Shown piece by piece: positions 40,554-47,829 of a DNA stretch of 64,000 nt. Origin of the DNA: an uncultured Eubacteriales bacterium. GTDB lineage: Bacteria; Bacillota; Clostridia; Christensenellales; CAG-138. The stretch is taken from the NCBI GenBank assembly GCA_900545265.1, contig UQYI01000001.1, positions 62,001 to 126,000 on the forward strand, written 5' to 3'. How positions within the stretch are numbered: the stretch's first letter is position 1; every line of letters begins with the position of its first letter. The translations under genes were made by a program, and so were the position numbers. Below the pieces are notes generated by a model, which was not told the origin of the DNA, did not search any database, and was given only the letters and a program-made list of their open reading frames with translations.

Positions 40554-41375
40554 ATGGGTATGGAAAAAGGACTGAACCTCTTGAAGAAGGGGTATGTTAG
40601 AATTCATCTGGGCCAGCGCACCTACCGGGTACGACTGCTGACCCTTGTGCTGTTTGCGGCGGCCATTGTGGTACTGGTGGCGGCCATACTCATCCTGATC
40701 CTGGCCAATTCCTGTGCGCCCTCCGCCAACGGAGGAGAATCCCCCAGCGTCTCCCCCTCTCTGCCTGCCGGGTCTCCCAGCCCGTCGGCAGGAGCTGTGC
40801 TGCCCAGCCAGTCCCCGGATGCGGATCCTTCCGCCGGGCCGGGCACCTCTTCTTCCCCCAATACGAATGTGCAGAGTTCTTCCTCCCCGGATTCCAGCAG
40901 TTCTCCTTCCCCCTCCAACGGGGCAGATGATTTTGTGACCATTGAGCTGAATGCCAACGAGCCCCGGGTGGCAGAGGTCCAGCAGAAGCTCATAAACCTC
41001 TACTATATGGTATATCCGGCCACCAAGGATGGAAAAAAGACTACCACTACGCTTTTCGGCTCCATTACCAGTCAGGCCGTACGCATCTTTCAGGAGCGCA
41101 ACGAACTGACCGTCACCGGCAAAGTGGACAAGGCCACCTATGACAAGCTTATGAGCAGCGATGCCAAGGCCTACATCATGCATCAGGGAGACAAGTGCGA
41201 AATGGTCAAGGAGATCCAGGCCGTGCTGAAGGAAAAGGGCTTTTTGGATTCCGATCCCACGGGTCACTGCGGAGAGAAGACTATTGCCGCCGTTAAAGCC
41301 TTCCAGAAGAGCAAGGGACTCACCGAAGACGGCAACGCAGGCCCCGGCACCCTGAAAGCGCTGTTCGGTTACTAA
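40554..41375 (+). CDS. Membrane-anchored protein with two peptidoglycan-binding domains
   Basis: A basic N-terminus and one membrane helix (residues ~25-51) are followed by a Ser/Pro-rich linker (about 57-125). Two PG_binding_1-like domains follow (about 134-205, with VAEVQQKLINLYYM and AVRIFQERNELTVTGKVDKATYDKLM; and about 212-273, with VKEIQAVLKEKGFL and KAFQKSKGLTEDGNAGPGTLKAL). No catalytic domain is present. The role is probably to tether or sense cell wall. AGGAGG lies 8 bases upstream of the first ATG. A terminator follows at 41391. Confidence 0.88.
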   Translation: MGMEKGLNLLKKGYVRIHLGQRTYRVRLLTLVLFAAAIVVLVAAILILILANSCAPSANGGESPSVSPSLPAGSPSPSAGAVLPSQSPDADPSAGPGTSSSPNTNVQSSSSPDSSSSPSPSNGADDFVTIELNANEPRVAEVQQKLINLYYMVYPATKDGKKTTTTLFGSITSQAVRIFQERNELTVTGKVDKATYDKLMSSDAKAYIMHQGDKCEMVKEIQAVLKEKGFLDSDPTGHCGEKTIAAVKAFQKSKGLTEDGNAGPGTLKALFGY

Positions 41376-41390
41376 AGAAGATACACTGTC

Positions 41391-41416
41391 AGGCACGCCT
41401 TACGGCGTGCCTTTTT
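41391..41416 (+). terminator. Terminator of the PG-binding protein gene
   Basis: AGGCACGCC pairs perfectly with GGCGTGCCT (loop TTAC), followed by TTTTTG. Confidence 0.92.
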
Positions 41417-41513
41417 GCGCCCCGCCCGCCGGATGCTTTTTCCGCTCCCGTTCCGGTCAGGTTTGTTTCGTGGCCTGGGACGTGCTGGAAAGAAAGATGT
41501 TTTGCCCAGGGCC

Positions 41514-41600
41514 GGGGCGCTGCCCCTTTGGCAAAGCCAAAGGCAGCGGGCTCCGCAAGCGGGGCCCGCTGGGGCGGCGGTACGCCGCCCGCAGCGCCCC
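41514..41600 (+). repeat. Type B cloverleaf repeat, copy B4
   Basis: Closing stem GGGGCGCTGC (41514-41523) pairs with GCAGCGCCCC (41591-41600). Arm 1 is CCTTTGGC-AAA-GCCAAAGG (41525-41543), arm 2 is CAGCGGGCTCCGC with GCGGGGCCCGCTG (41544-41571, one G-T pair), and arm 3 is GGGCGGCG-GTA-CGCCGCCC (41572-41590). It is followed by CTCCCGATCACGACGCAGG, similar to the flank of B2, and then by the same type of terminator. It lies in the 445-base gap between convergent genes. Confidence 0.9.
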
Positions 41601-41641
41601 ACCTCCCGATCACGACGCAGGCACCGCCTCCCTGTGCGCCC

Positions 41642-41672
41642 AAAAAGCGCCTCCCGGATGAGGCGCTTTTTG
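41642..41672. terminator. Bidirectional terminator-like hairpin after repeat B4
   Basis: A5 then GCGCCTC, loop, GAGGCGC and T5. It closely matches the hairpin 38 bases after B2 (28450-28481), suggesting it belongs to the repeat unit. Confidence 0.8.
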
Positions 41673-41778
41673 AAAGCCGGAACCGTTTCCCCTGCCTTTT
41701 GCCCGCCTGTAAGCGAACCCCGTTTTTCGGTTCCGGAAATATCTTTCTTATGTACAAACGCCTGCGCATCCGGGTACG

Positions 41779-41812
41779 CAAAAAGGAGCCGGATGAACCG
41801 GCTCCTTCTCTT
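41779..41812. terminator. Terminator of the ygeY-serA operon
   Basis: GGAGCCGG (41785-41792) pairs with CCGGCTCC (41798-41805). Reading leftward it is followed by TTTTTGCG; rightward by TTCTCTTTTT. It begins 9 bases after the serA stop. Confidence 0.88.
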
Positions 41813-41820
41813 TTTCCGTG

Positions 41821-42741
41821 TCAGAGGGAGAATTTGGCGGTGAGGATATCCACGATCTCCGCTCCGATGCGCTTCTGGGCTTCCACGGTGGAAGCACCGA
41901 TATGGGGCGTGCAGGACACCATGGGGTGTGCATACAGCGCCTCGTTCTTGGAAGGCTCGCTGGCCCACACATCCAGACCTGCTGCCCGAACCTTGCCGGA
42001 GTTGAGTCCCTCCAGCAGAGCATTTTCATCCAGATTGGCGCCCCGGCTGGTGTTGATGATGCAAACGCCGTCCTTCATCTTGGCAATGGTTTCTGCATTG
42101 ATGATGGCGCCGCCGTCTACGGCAGGAGCATGGACGCTGATAAAGTCGCTTTCGGCCAGCAGCGTGTCCATATCCACATACTGGATGCCCAACTGCTCTT
42201 CGATGCCGGGAATGTGGAAAATATCAAAGGCGACCACTTTCATGCCGATAGCCTTGGCCATGATGCCCAGGTGCTGGCCGATGCGGCCGAAGCCGATGAT
42301 GCCCAGCGTGCGGCCCTGCAGCTCGATGCCCTTGGCATACGCTTTCTTCTCCCACTTGCCTTCCCGCATGGAATGGCCTGCCACGGAGAGGAAGCGGGCG
42401 CAAGCAAACATATGGCCCATAGCCAGTTCCGCCACAGACTGGGAGCTGGCCCGGGGGGTGTTGCGCACTTCGATGCCCTTTTCCTTGGCGTAATCCACGT
42501 CGATGTTATCCACACCTACGCCGCCCCGGATGATAATCTTCAGCCGGCCGGCTGCGGCGGCTTCGTCGATCACAGGAACCCGAACCTTGGTGGCGGAACG
42601 AACTACCAGTGCGTCAAATTCCTTGACGGCCTGCTTGAGATCCTCCACCTCATAAAACTGCTGCACTACCTCGCAGCCCTTTTCTTCCAGAGCCTTTACG
42701 GCTCCCTTTTCCATACCGTCTGCTGCCAGAATACGGATCAT
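41821..42741 (-). CDS. serA: D-3-phosphoglycerate dehydrogenase, short form
   Basis: SerA oxidises 3-phosphoglycerate to 3-phosphohydroxypyruvate with NAD, the first step of serine synthesis. The Rossmann motif GIIGFGRIGQHLG and the catalytic Arg/Glu/His regions (NTSRGANLDENAL, AGLDVWASEP, TPHIGASTVEAQ) are intact. At 306 residues it lacks the C-terminal ACT regulatory domain, so serine feedback by that route is not expected. Other D-2-hydroxyacid dehydrogenases look similar, but the position 18 bases after serC supports SerA. It is the last gene of a six-gene operon. Confidence 0.93.
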   Translation of the reverse strand: MIRILAADGMEKGAVKALEEKGCEVVQQFYEVEDLKQAVKEFDALVVRSATKVRVPVIDEAAAAGRLKIIIRGGVGVDNIDVDYAKEKGIEVRNTPRASSQSVAELAMGHMFACARFLSVAGHSMREGKWEKKAYAKGIELQGRTLGIIGFGRIGQHLGIMAKAIGMKVVAFDIFHIPGIEEQLGIQYVDMDTLLAESDFISVHAPAVDGGAIINAETIAKMKDGVCIINTSRGANLDENALLEGLNSGKVRAAGLDVWASEPSKNEALYAHPMVSCTPHIGASTVEAQKRIGAEIVDILTAKFSL

Positions 42742-42759
42742 TGCTCTTTCCTTTCCCGC

Positions 42760-43845
42760 TTATGCGTTCTTTGCTTCGTACTCTTTGAGGAAGTCCACCA
42801 GCGCTTGTACGCCTTCGATGGGCATGGCGTTGTAGATGGAAGCCCGCAGGCCGCCCACGCTCTTGTGACCCTTCAGGTTATCAAACCCGGCTGCCTTGGT
42901 AGCGGCTACCACGGCTGCGTCCTTCTCGGCATCGCCGGTAACAAAGGGCACGTTCATCAGGGAACGGAACTCCTTCTCTACGGTGCCGTGGAAATACTTG
43001 GAAGCATCCAGGAAGTCATACAGCACCTTGGCCTTCTCTTCGTTGACCTTCTGCATCTGGGTAAGGCCGCCGTTCTTGAGCAGGTACTTGAAGACCTTGC
43101 CGCACACATAGATGCACCAGCAGTTGGGGGTGTTGTACATGGAGCCGTTGTCTGCATGGGTGGCGTACTGCATGTACACGGGCAGCTCCTTGAGATCCTC
43201 CCGGATCAGATCCTCGCGGATGATGACGATGGCCATGCCGGCGGGGCCGATGTTCTTCTGTACGCCGCCGTAGATCATGCCGTAATCGCTTACGTTGCAG
43301 GGACGGGAGAGGAACATGGAGGACTGGTCGGATACCAGAATATGCCCCTTGGTATTGGGCAGCTTGGGCCAGGTCACGCCGTGGATGGTCTCATTCTCGC
43401 AGATATAGACGTAATCCGCATCTTCGGGGATATCCAGATCGGAGCAATCGGGGATATAGCTGTAGTTCTTATCCTTGGAGGAGGCGGCTACGATGACCTC
43501 GCCCACCTTCTTGGCTTCGGCAATGGCCTTTTTGGACCAGGCGCCGGTCTCGATATACACGGCCTTACTGTTCTTCATGAGATTCATGGGGATCATGGAG
43601 AACTGCAGCGTGGCGCCGCCCTGAATGAACAGAACCTTGTAGTTATCGGGGATCTGCATCAGCTCCCGCAGGTCGGCCTCGGCTTCGTCCACGATCTTCT
43701 GGAACACCTTGGACCGATGGGACATTTCCATGACGCTCATTCCGCTGCCCTGATAGTTCAATACCTCTGCGGCTACCTCTTCCAGAACCTCCACAGGCAT
43801 CATGGCAGGGCCCGCAGAGAAGTTGTATACACGACCGTATTTCAT
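42760..43845 (-). CDS. serC: Phosphoserine aminotransferase
   Basis: SerC converts 3-phosphohydroxypyruvate and glutamate to phosphoserine. The N-terminus YNFSAGPAMMPVEVL is diagnostic, followed by MSHRSKVF, FIQGGATLQFSMIPMNL and the PLP lysine Lys197 in GGVQKNIGPAG. The C-terminus GLRASIYNAM is also conserved. Length of 361 residues is standard. It lies 24 bases after the ThrC-like gene and 18 before serA, in one operon. A serB phosphatase is not in the window. Confidence 0.97.
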   Translation of the reverse strand: MKYGRVYNFSAGPAMMPVEVLEEVAAEVLNYQGSGMSVMEMSHRSKVFQKIVDEAEADLRELMQIPDNYKVLFIQGGATLQFSMIPMNLMKNSKAVYIETGAWSKKAIAEAKKVGEVIVAASSKDKNYSYIPDCSDLDIPEDADYVYICENETIHGVTWPKLPNTKGHILVSDQSSMFLSRPCNVSDYGMIYGGVQKNIGPAGMAIVIIREDLIREDLKELPVYMQYATHADNGSMYNTPNCWCIYVCGKVFKYLLKNGGLTQMQKVNEEKAKVLYDFLDASKYFHGTVEKEFRSLMNVPFVTGDAEKDAAVVAATKAAGFDNLKGHKSVGGLRASIYNAMPIEGVQALVDFLKEYEAKNA

Positions 43846-43869
43846 TTTTGACCTCCTGAAATGAAATTT

Positions 43870-45111
43870 TTAATTCATTATACCGCTGTTTTCAAGCGCT
43901 TGCAAGCTTGGCGCACAAAGTATAGGATTTCCCGCAGCCTTCATGGCATTGGCGGCATCCTTCAGACCGCTGCCGGTGTTCATAACGGCTACGGTCTCTC
44001 CGGCCTTGATAAGGTTCTTTTCCCGGGCGGCCTTTACCCCCGCCGTAGCGGTGACCCCTGCCGGTTCTCCAAAGACTCCCTCCGTACGGCCCAGCAGCCG
44101 CATGGCGGAAAGGATATCCTCGTCGCTGACGGCGATCCAGGCCCCGTTGGAAGCGTATACGGCCCGCTGGGCCTTCTTCGGGTTCCGGGGCACTCCTACG
44201 GAAATGGAATCCGCCAGAGTATTCTCTGCCGTGGGCACCAGCCGGTGCTCCGGGAGCCTGTCCGCATCCACAAAGGGGCAGCAGCCCGTGGACTGTACCC
44301 CCAGGATCCGGGGGATCCGGTCGATAAGCCCCAGCTCATACAGATCCTTAAAGCCTGTATACACCCCTCCGATGGTGCAGCCGTCCCCTACGGAACAGGC
44401 CACCCAGTCCGGCACGTTAAAACCAAGCTGCTCGGCTATCTCCATGGCTACGGTCTTTTTCCCCTCGCTCATAACGGGGTTGATGCCCGCATTGCGGTTG
44501 TACCAGCCGTATTTCTCTATGGCGGCCCGGCTCAGCTCAAAGGTCTGCTCATAGTCCCCGTCCACCACTACCAGTCTGGCGCCGAAGATCATCAGCTGGG
44601 CGATCTTCCCCTGGGGAGCCCGCTTGGGCACAAAGATCACGGCCTTGAGCCCCATCCGGGCGGCGCTGCCTGCGCAAGAGGAGGCGGCATTCCCCGTAGA
44701 GGAGCAGGAGATGGTATCATACCCCAGCTCCATGGCCTTGGCCACGGCTACCCCGGAAGCCCGGTCCTTCAAAGAGCCGGTGGGATTGATCCCGTCGTCC
44801 TTGATATACAGGGCGCCCAGCTCCAGTTCCTGTCCCAACCGCAGACTCTTATAGAGGGGCGACCAGCCGATACGAAGGAACTGGGAAACGTCTGTAGCAT
44901 CCGCCACGGGCATCAAGGCCCGGTACCGCCACATGGAAAAGTCCCGGCAGGCGGCCAGAGTCTCCCGGTTGAGAGACTCCTGTACCGCCTTGTAGTCATA
45001 GACTATATCCAGTATGCCCTTTTCGCCGCAGGCAGGGCAGGTATACAGCTCCGGGCCGAAGGGATATTCCCGGCCGCACAGGGTGCATCGATAACCTTGG
45101 ATGCGCTTCAT
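43870..45111 (-). CDS. Threonine synthase-like PLP enzyme with N-terminal zinc ribbon
   Basis: A fold-type-II PLP enzyme of 413 residues. The N-terminal zinc ribbon has Cys9, Cys12, Cys25 and Cys28. The PLP lysine is Lys115 in NPTGSLKDRASG, with STGNAASSCAGSAARMGLKAVIFVPK and the C-terminal NTGSGLKD. The closest named family is threonine synthase, but the neighbours are not threonine genes. Related ThrC-like and ammonia-lyase enzymes release ammonia from serine, threonine or 2,3-diaminopropionate. It is followed 24 bases later by serC and preceded by another PLP enzyme 3 bases away, so the two are almost certainly expressed together. Confidence 0.85.
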   Translation of the reverse strand: MKRIQGYRCTLCGREYPFGPELYTCPACGEKGILDIVYDYKAVQESLNRETLAACRDFSMWRYRALMPVADATDVSQFLRIGWSPLYKSLRLGQELELGALYIKDDGINPTGSLKDRASGVAVAKAMELGYDTISCSSTGNAASSCAGSAARMGLKAVIFVPKRAPQGKIAQLMIFGARLVVVDGDYEQTFELSRAAIEKYGWYNRNAGINPVMSEGKKTVAMEIAEQLGFNVPDWVACSVGDGCTIGGVYTGFKDLYELGLIDRIPRILGVQSTGCCPFVDADRLPEHRLVPTAENTLADSISVGVPRNPKKAQRAVYASNGAWIAVSDEDILSAMRLLGRTEGVFGEPAGVTATAGVKAAREKNLIKAGETVAVMNTGSGLKDAANAMKAAGNPILCAPSLQALENSGIMN

Positions 45112-45114
45112 ATT

Positions 45115-46584
45115 TTACAGGCTCTCCAGCACGCCGGTGGCGGCATTGAACTGGTTGATGAGCTTATCCAGCTCTGCGGCCTGCTCATGCATATCGATCC
45201 AGTAATGCTCGTCATACCACTGCTGGTTGATCTCTTCATAGGTCTTGCCCTGCTGCTCCACCCAGGTATAGTACTTGAGGTTGTGGATGCGCTTGCGGTC
45301 CTCATAGGTGAGCTCCTGCATGGTATCCGTGCGGATGCTCTGCAGATGGCCGGCAAAGTCTGCGGCGGCGGCAACCTTGGAGTAAGCGCCCTGCTGTTGG
45401 TTCAGCTCGTCAATACGGCTCTGGTACATAATGGCGGAGTCGGTGCACACGGTGGCCAGCACGTCATGCTCAGTAAGCTCGTAATACTTGGCCATCTTGA
45501 TACAGCACAGCATGTTGGCGATGCCGGAAATGCCCATGAAGGAGAGCTTTTCCACCAGCTCGGGGGCTACGCCCACTTCCTGCAGGTACGCCTTGCCCTC
45601 GGGGCTGTTGAACAGCCGCAGCAGGTTCTGGGAATCGTTATCGTCGATATCGATGACCATATCGGTGTTGCGCACGTTGTGGATCCAGGGCACATGCTTA
45701 TCGCCGATGCCCTCGATGCGGTGGCCGCCGAAGCCGTTCCACAGCAGAGTGGGGCACTGAAGGGCTTCGCCCACGGCCAGCTTGCTGTGAGGATACTTCT
45801 CCTTCAGCAGGTCTCCGGCGCTCATGGTGCCTGCGCTGCCGCTGGTAAAGGCGGCTCCTGCAAACCGGTCTCCGGGGCGCTTGATGGTCTCAAACACTTC
45901 GGCAATGGCATTGCCCGTTACCTGATAGTGCCAGATGCAGTTGCCCATCTCTTCAAACTGATTGAAGATGACCACATCGTCCCGGGTGTTGCGCAGCTCC
46001 CAGGTTTTATCAAAGATCTCTTTTACGTTGCTCTCGCAGCCGGGAGTGGCAATGACCTCCCCGGCGATCTTGCTGAGCCAGTCAAAGCGTTCCCGGCTCA
46101 TTTCCGCAGGCAGGATGGCGATGCTGTCGCAGGCAAGGAGCTTGCTGTTAAAGGCGCCGCCCCGGCAGTAGTTGCCGGTGGAGGGCCATACGGCCTTATT
46201 ATAGGTGGCGTCGAACTGGCCGGTGACCAGCCGGGGCACCAGGCAGCCATAGGAAGCGCCCACCTTGTGGCACCCCGTGGGGAACCACTTGCCGATGAGG
46301 CAGACGATCCGGGCCTTGACGCCGGTAAGGCTGGAGGGCAGTTCGATATAGTTGACGCCGCCGAAGCCGCCGCCTTCCATGGTGGGCTCGTTATGCCAGC
46401 TGATGCGGAACAGGTTCAGGGGATCCACATCCCAAAGACCCACGTTTTTCAGGGCCTTTTTTACCTTCTCGGGGATCTTGGAGGGGTCTTTCATCTGCTC
46501 ATAGGTGGGCAGGATGATATGGTTCTTTCTGGCTACTTCGATATTCCGGGCCAGTGCGTCTGCATGGATGGTAAGATCGATCAT
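45115..46584 (-). CDS. Fold-type-II PLP-dependent enzyme of unknown specificity
   Basis: A 489-residue protein with Lys107 in GCHKVGASYG as the likely PLP Schiff-base residue, VWPSTGNYCRGGAF as the substrate/cofactor Asn loop and TSGSAGTMSAGD as the phosphate-binding Gly loop. It is larger than cysteine synthase or diaminopropionate ammonia-lyase. I recall similar proteins next to ygeW and ygeY in anaerobes annotated only as PLP-dependent. OrtB-type thiolase subunits are a distant alternative, but no ornithine-pathway partners are nearby. It lies between ygeW (31 bases) and the ThrC-like gene (3 bases). Substrate is not known. Confidence 0.8.
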   Translation of the reverse strand: MIDLTIHADALARNIEVARKNHIILPTYEQMKDPSKIPEKVKKALKNVGLWDVDPLNLFRISWHNEPTMEGGGFGGVNYIELPSSLTGVKARIVCLIGKWFPTGCHKVGASYGCLVPRLVTGQFDATYNKAVWPSTGNYCRGGAFNSKLLACDSIAILPAEMSRERFDWLSKIAGEVIATPGCESNVKEIFDKTWELRNTRDDVVIFNQFEEMGNCIWHYQVTGNAIAEVFETIKRPGDRFAGAAFTSGSAGTMSAGDLLKEKYPHSKLAVGEALQCPTLLWNGFGGHRIEGIGDKHVPWIHNVRNTDMVIDIDDNDSQNLLRLFNSPEGKAYLQEVGVAPELVEKLSFMGISGIANMLCCIKMAKYYELTEHDVLATVCTDSAIMYQSRIDELNQQQGAYSKVAAAADFAGHLQSIRTDTMQELTYEDRKRIHNLKYYTWVEQQGKTYEEINQQWYDEHYWIDMHEQAAELDKLINQFNAATGVLESL

Positions 46585-46615
46585 GATAAAACCTCTCTTA
46601 TTTTAAAAATTTGGT

Positions 46616-47809
46616 TCAGCGGTCCCAGCGGAGGGTATTTCTCTTTTCCAGTTCCAGCAGCTTGGCGGCCGGATCCTTCACCTTGGCCAGGAAGATCATG
46701 GCGGCGATGATATAGGGCTTGAAGGAAGCCTGCTTGTACAGGGGGGTGCGGTAGCGGTCAAAGACGCTTTCGGCTACCTCGCCGGCCTGGCAGCTGACGC
46801 CGGTGATATCGGCGGGCAGGCAGTGGAGATACAGAGCCTTGCCGTTTTTGGTTTTGGCCATGCGCTCTTCGGTGCACTCCCAGTCCTTATGGGCAGCGTT
46901 CTGGGCCAGCAGCCGCTTTTCCAGAGCCTTGATACCCTCCATGTCGCCCTTTCCATACAGATCCGTGCGTTCTTCCATGGCTTTGAAGGGTGCCCAGCTC
47001 TTGGGATATACGATGTCTGCCCCTTCAAAGGCAGCGTCCATATCGTGGGAGATGGTGAACTTCCCGCCGGAAGCAGCGCTCTGGCGTTTGGCTACCTCCA
47101 CCACGTCGTCCATCAGATCATACCCTTCTGGATAGGCCAGATGCAGATCCACACCCAGGCGGCTCATAAGGCCGATGCAGCCCTGGGGCACGGACAGGGG
47201 CTTGCCGTAGGAAGGAGAGTAGGCCCAGGTCATGGCCACCTTCTTGCCCCGGAGATTTTCGAGGCCGCCCAGCTCATGAATGCAGTGGAGAGTGTCGGCC
47301 ATGATCTGGGTGGGGTGATCGATGTCGCACTGGAGGTTCACCAGCGTGGGCTTCTGCTCCAGCACGCCGCTCTGCCAACCTTCGGTCACGGCGTCTACCA
47401 TGGTGTGCATGTAGGCGTTGCCTTTGCCGATATACATATCGTCCCGGATGCCGATAACATCCGCCATGAAGGAGACCATGTTGGCCGTCTCCCGAACGGT
47501 CTCCCCGTGGGCTACCTGGCTCTTGCCTTCTTCAAAATCCCGGACGGTGATGCCCAGCAGGTTGCAGGCGGAAGCAAAGGAGAAGCGGGTGCGGGTGCTG
47601 TTGTCACGGAAGATGGAAATGCCGATGCCGGAATCGAAGATACGGGTGGAGATGTTGTTCTCCCGCAGATGGCGCAGGGCGTCGGCCACTTCGAAAACGG
47701 CCTTGATCTCATCATCGGATTTCTCCCAGGTCAGGAAGAAATCCCCGTTGTACATCTTTTCAAAATTCAGCCCGTTGAGGATATCGGTATACTGCTTTAC
47801 GTTGCTCAT
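46616..47809 (-). CDS. ygeW: YgeW-type knotted carbamoyltransferase
   Basis: A member of the aspartate/ornithine carbamoyltransferase superfamily with the carbamoyl-phosphate loop STRTR (residues 71-75), HPTQIMADTLHCIHELGG and the catalytic HCLPADITG. The N-terminal segment (YTDILNGLNFEKMYNGDFFLTWEKS) and the 397-residue length are those of E. coli YgeW rather than OTCase (~330). YgeW's true substrate is unresolved; a role in carbamoyl transfer in purine or diaminopropionate degradation has been proposed. It sits between ygeY and a PLP enzyme, the same partners as in the E. coli ygeW-X-Y cluster. Confidence 0.93.
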   Translation of the reverse strand: MSNVKQYTDILNGLNFEKMYNGDFFLTWEKSDDEIKAVFEVADALRHLRENNISTRIFDSGIGISIFRDNSTRTRFSFASACNLLGITVRDFEEGKSQVAHGETVRETANMVSFMADVIGIRDDMYIGKGNAYMHTMVDAVTEGWQSGVLEQKPTLVNLQCDIDHPTQIMADTLHCIHELGGLENLRGKKVAMTWAYSPSYGKPLSVPQGCIGLMSRLGVDLHLAYPEGYDLMDDVVEVAKRQSAASGGKFTISHDMDAAFEGADIVYPKSWAPFKAMEERTDLYGKGDMEGIKALEKRLLAQNAAHKDWECTEERMAKTKNGKALYLHCLPADITGVSCQAGEVAESVFDRYRTPLYKQASFKPYIIAAMIFLAKVKDPAAKLLELEKRNTLRWDR

Positions 47810-47829
47810 GGTGGCTCTCCTTCCGGTGG

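Noticed and set aside
532..41600. Cloverleaf repeats as tRNA or tmRNA genes
   Set aside because: The closing stem is 8-11 bp, the three arms have 2-4 base loops or none matching D, anticodon and T loops, there is no GTTCRA T-loop consensus, no variable loop and no CCA context.
43870..45111. Genuine threonine synthase (thrC) in a threonine operon
   Set aside because: The fold and lysine motif agree, but hom and thrB are absent and the operon partners are ygeW, ygeY, serC and serA; activity is left open.
45115..46584. OrtB (2-amino-4-ketopentanoate thiolase subunit)
   Set aside because: Size and fold could fit, but ortA, ord, oraS, oraE and orr are absent and the neighbours are ygeW/ygeY.
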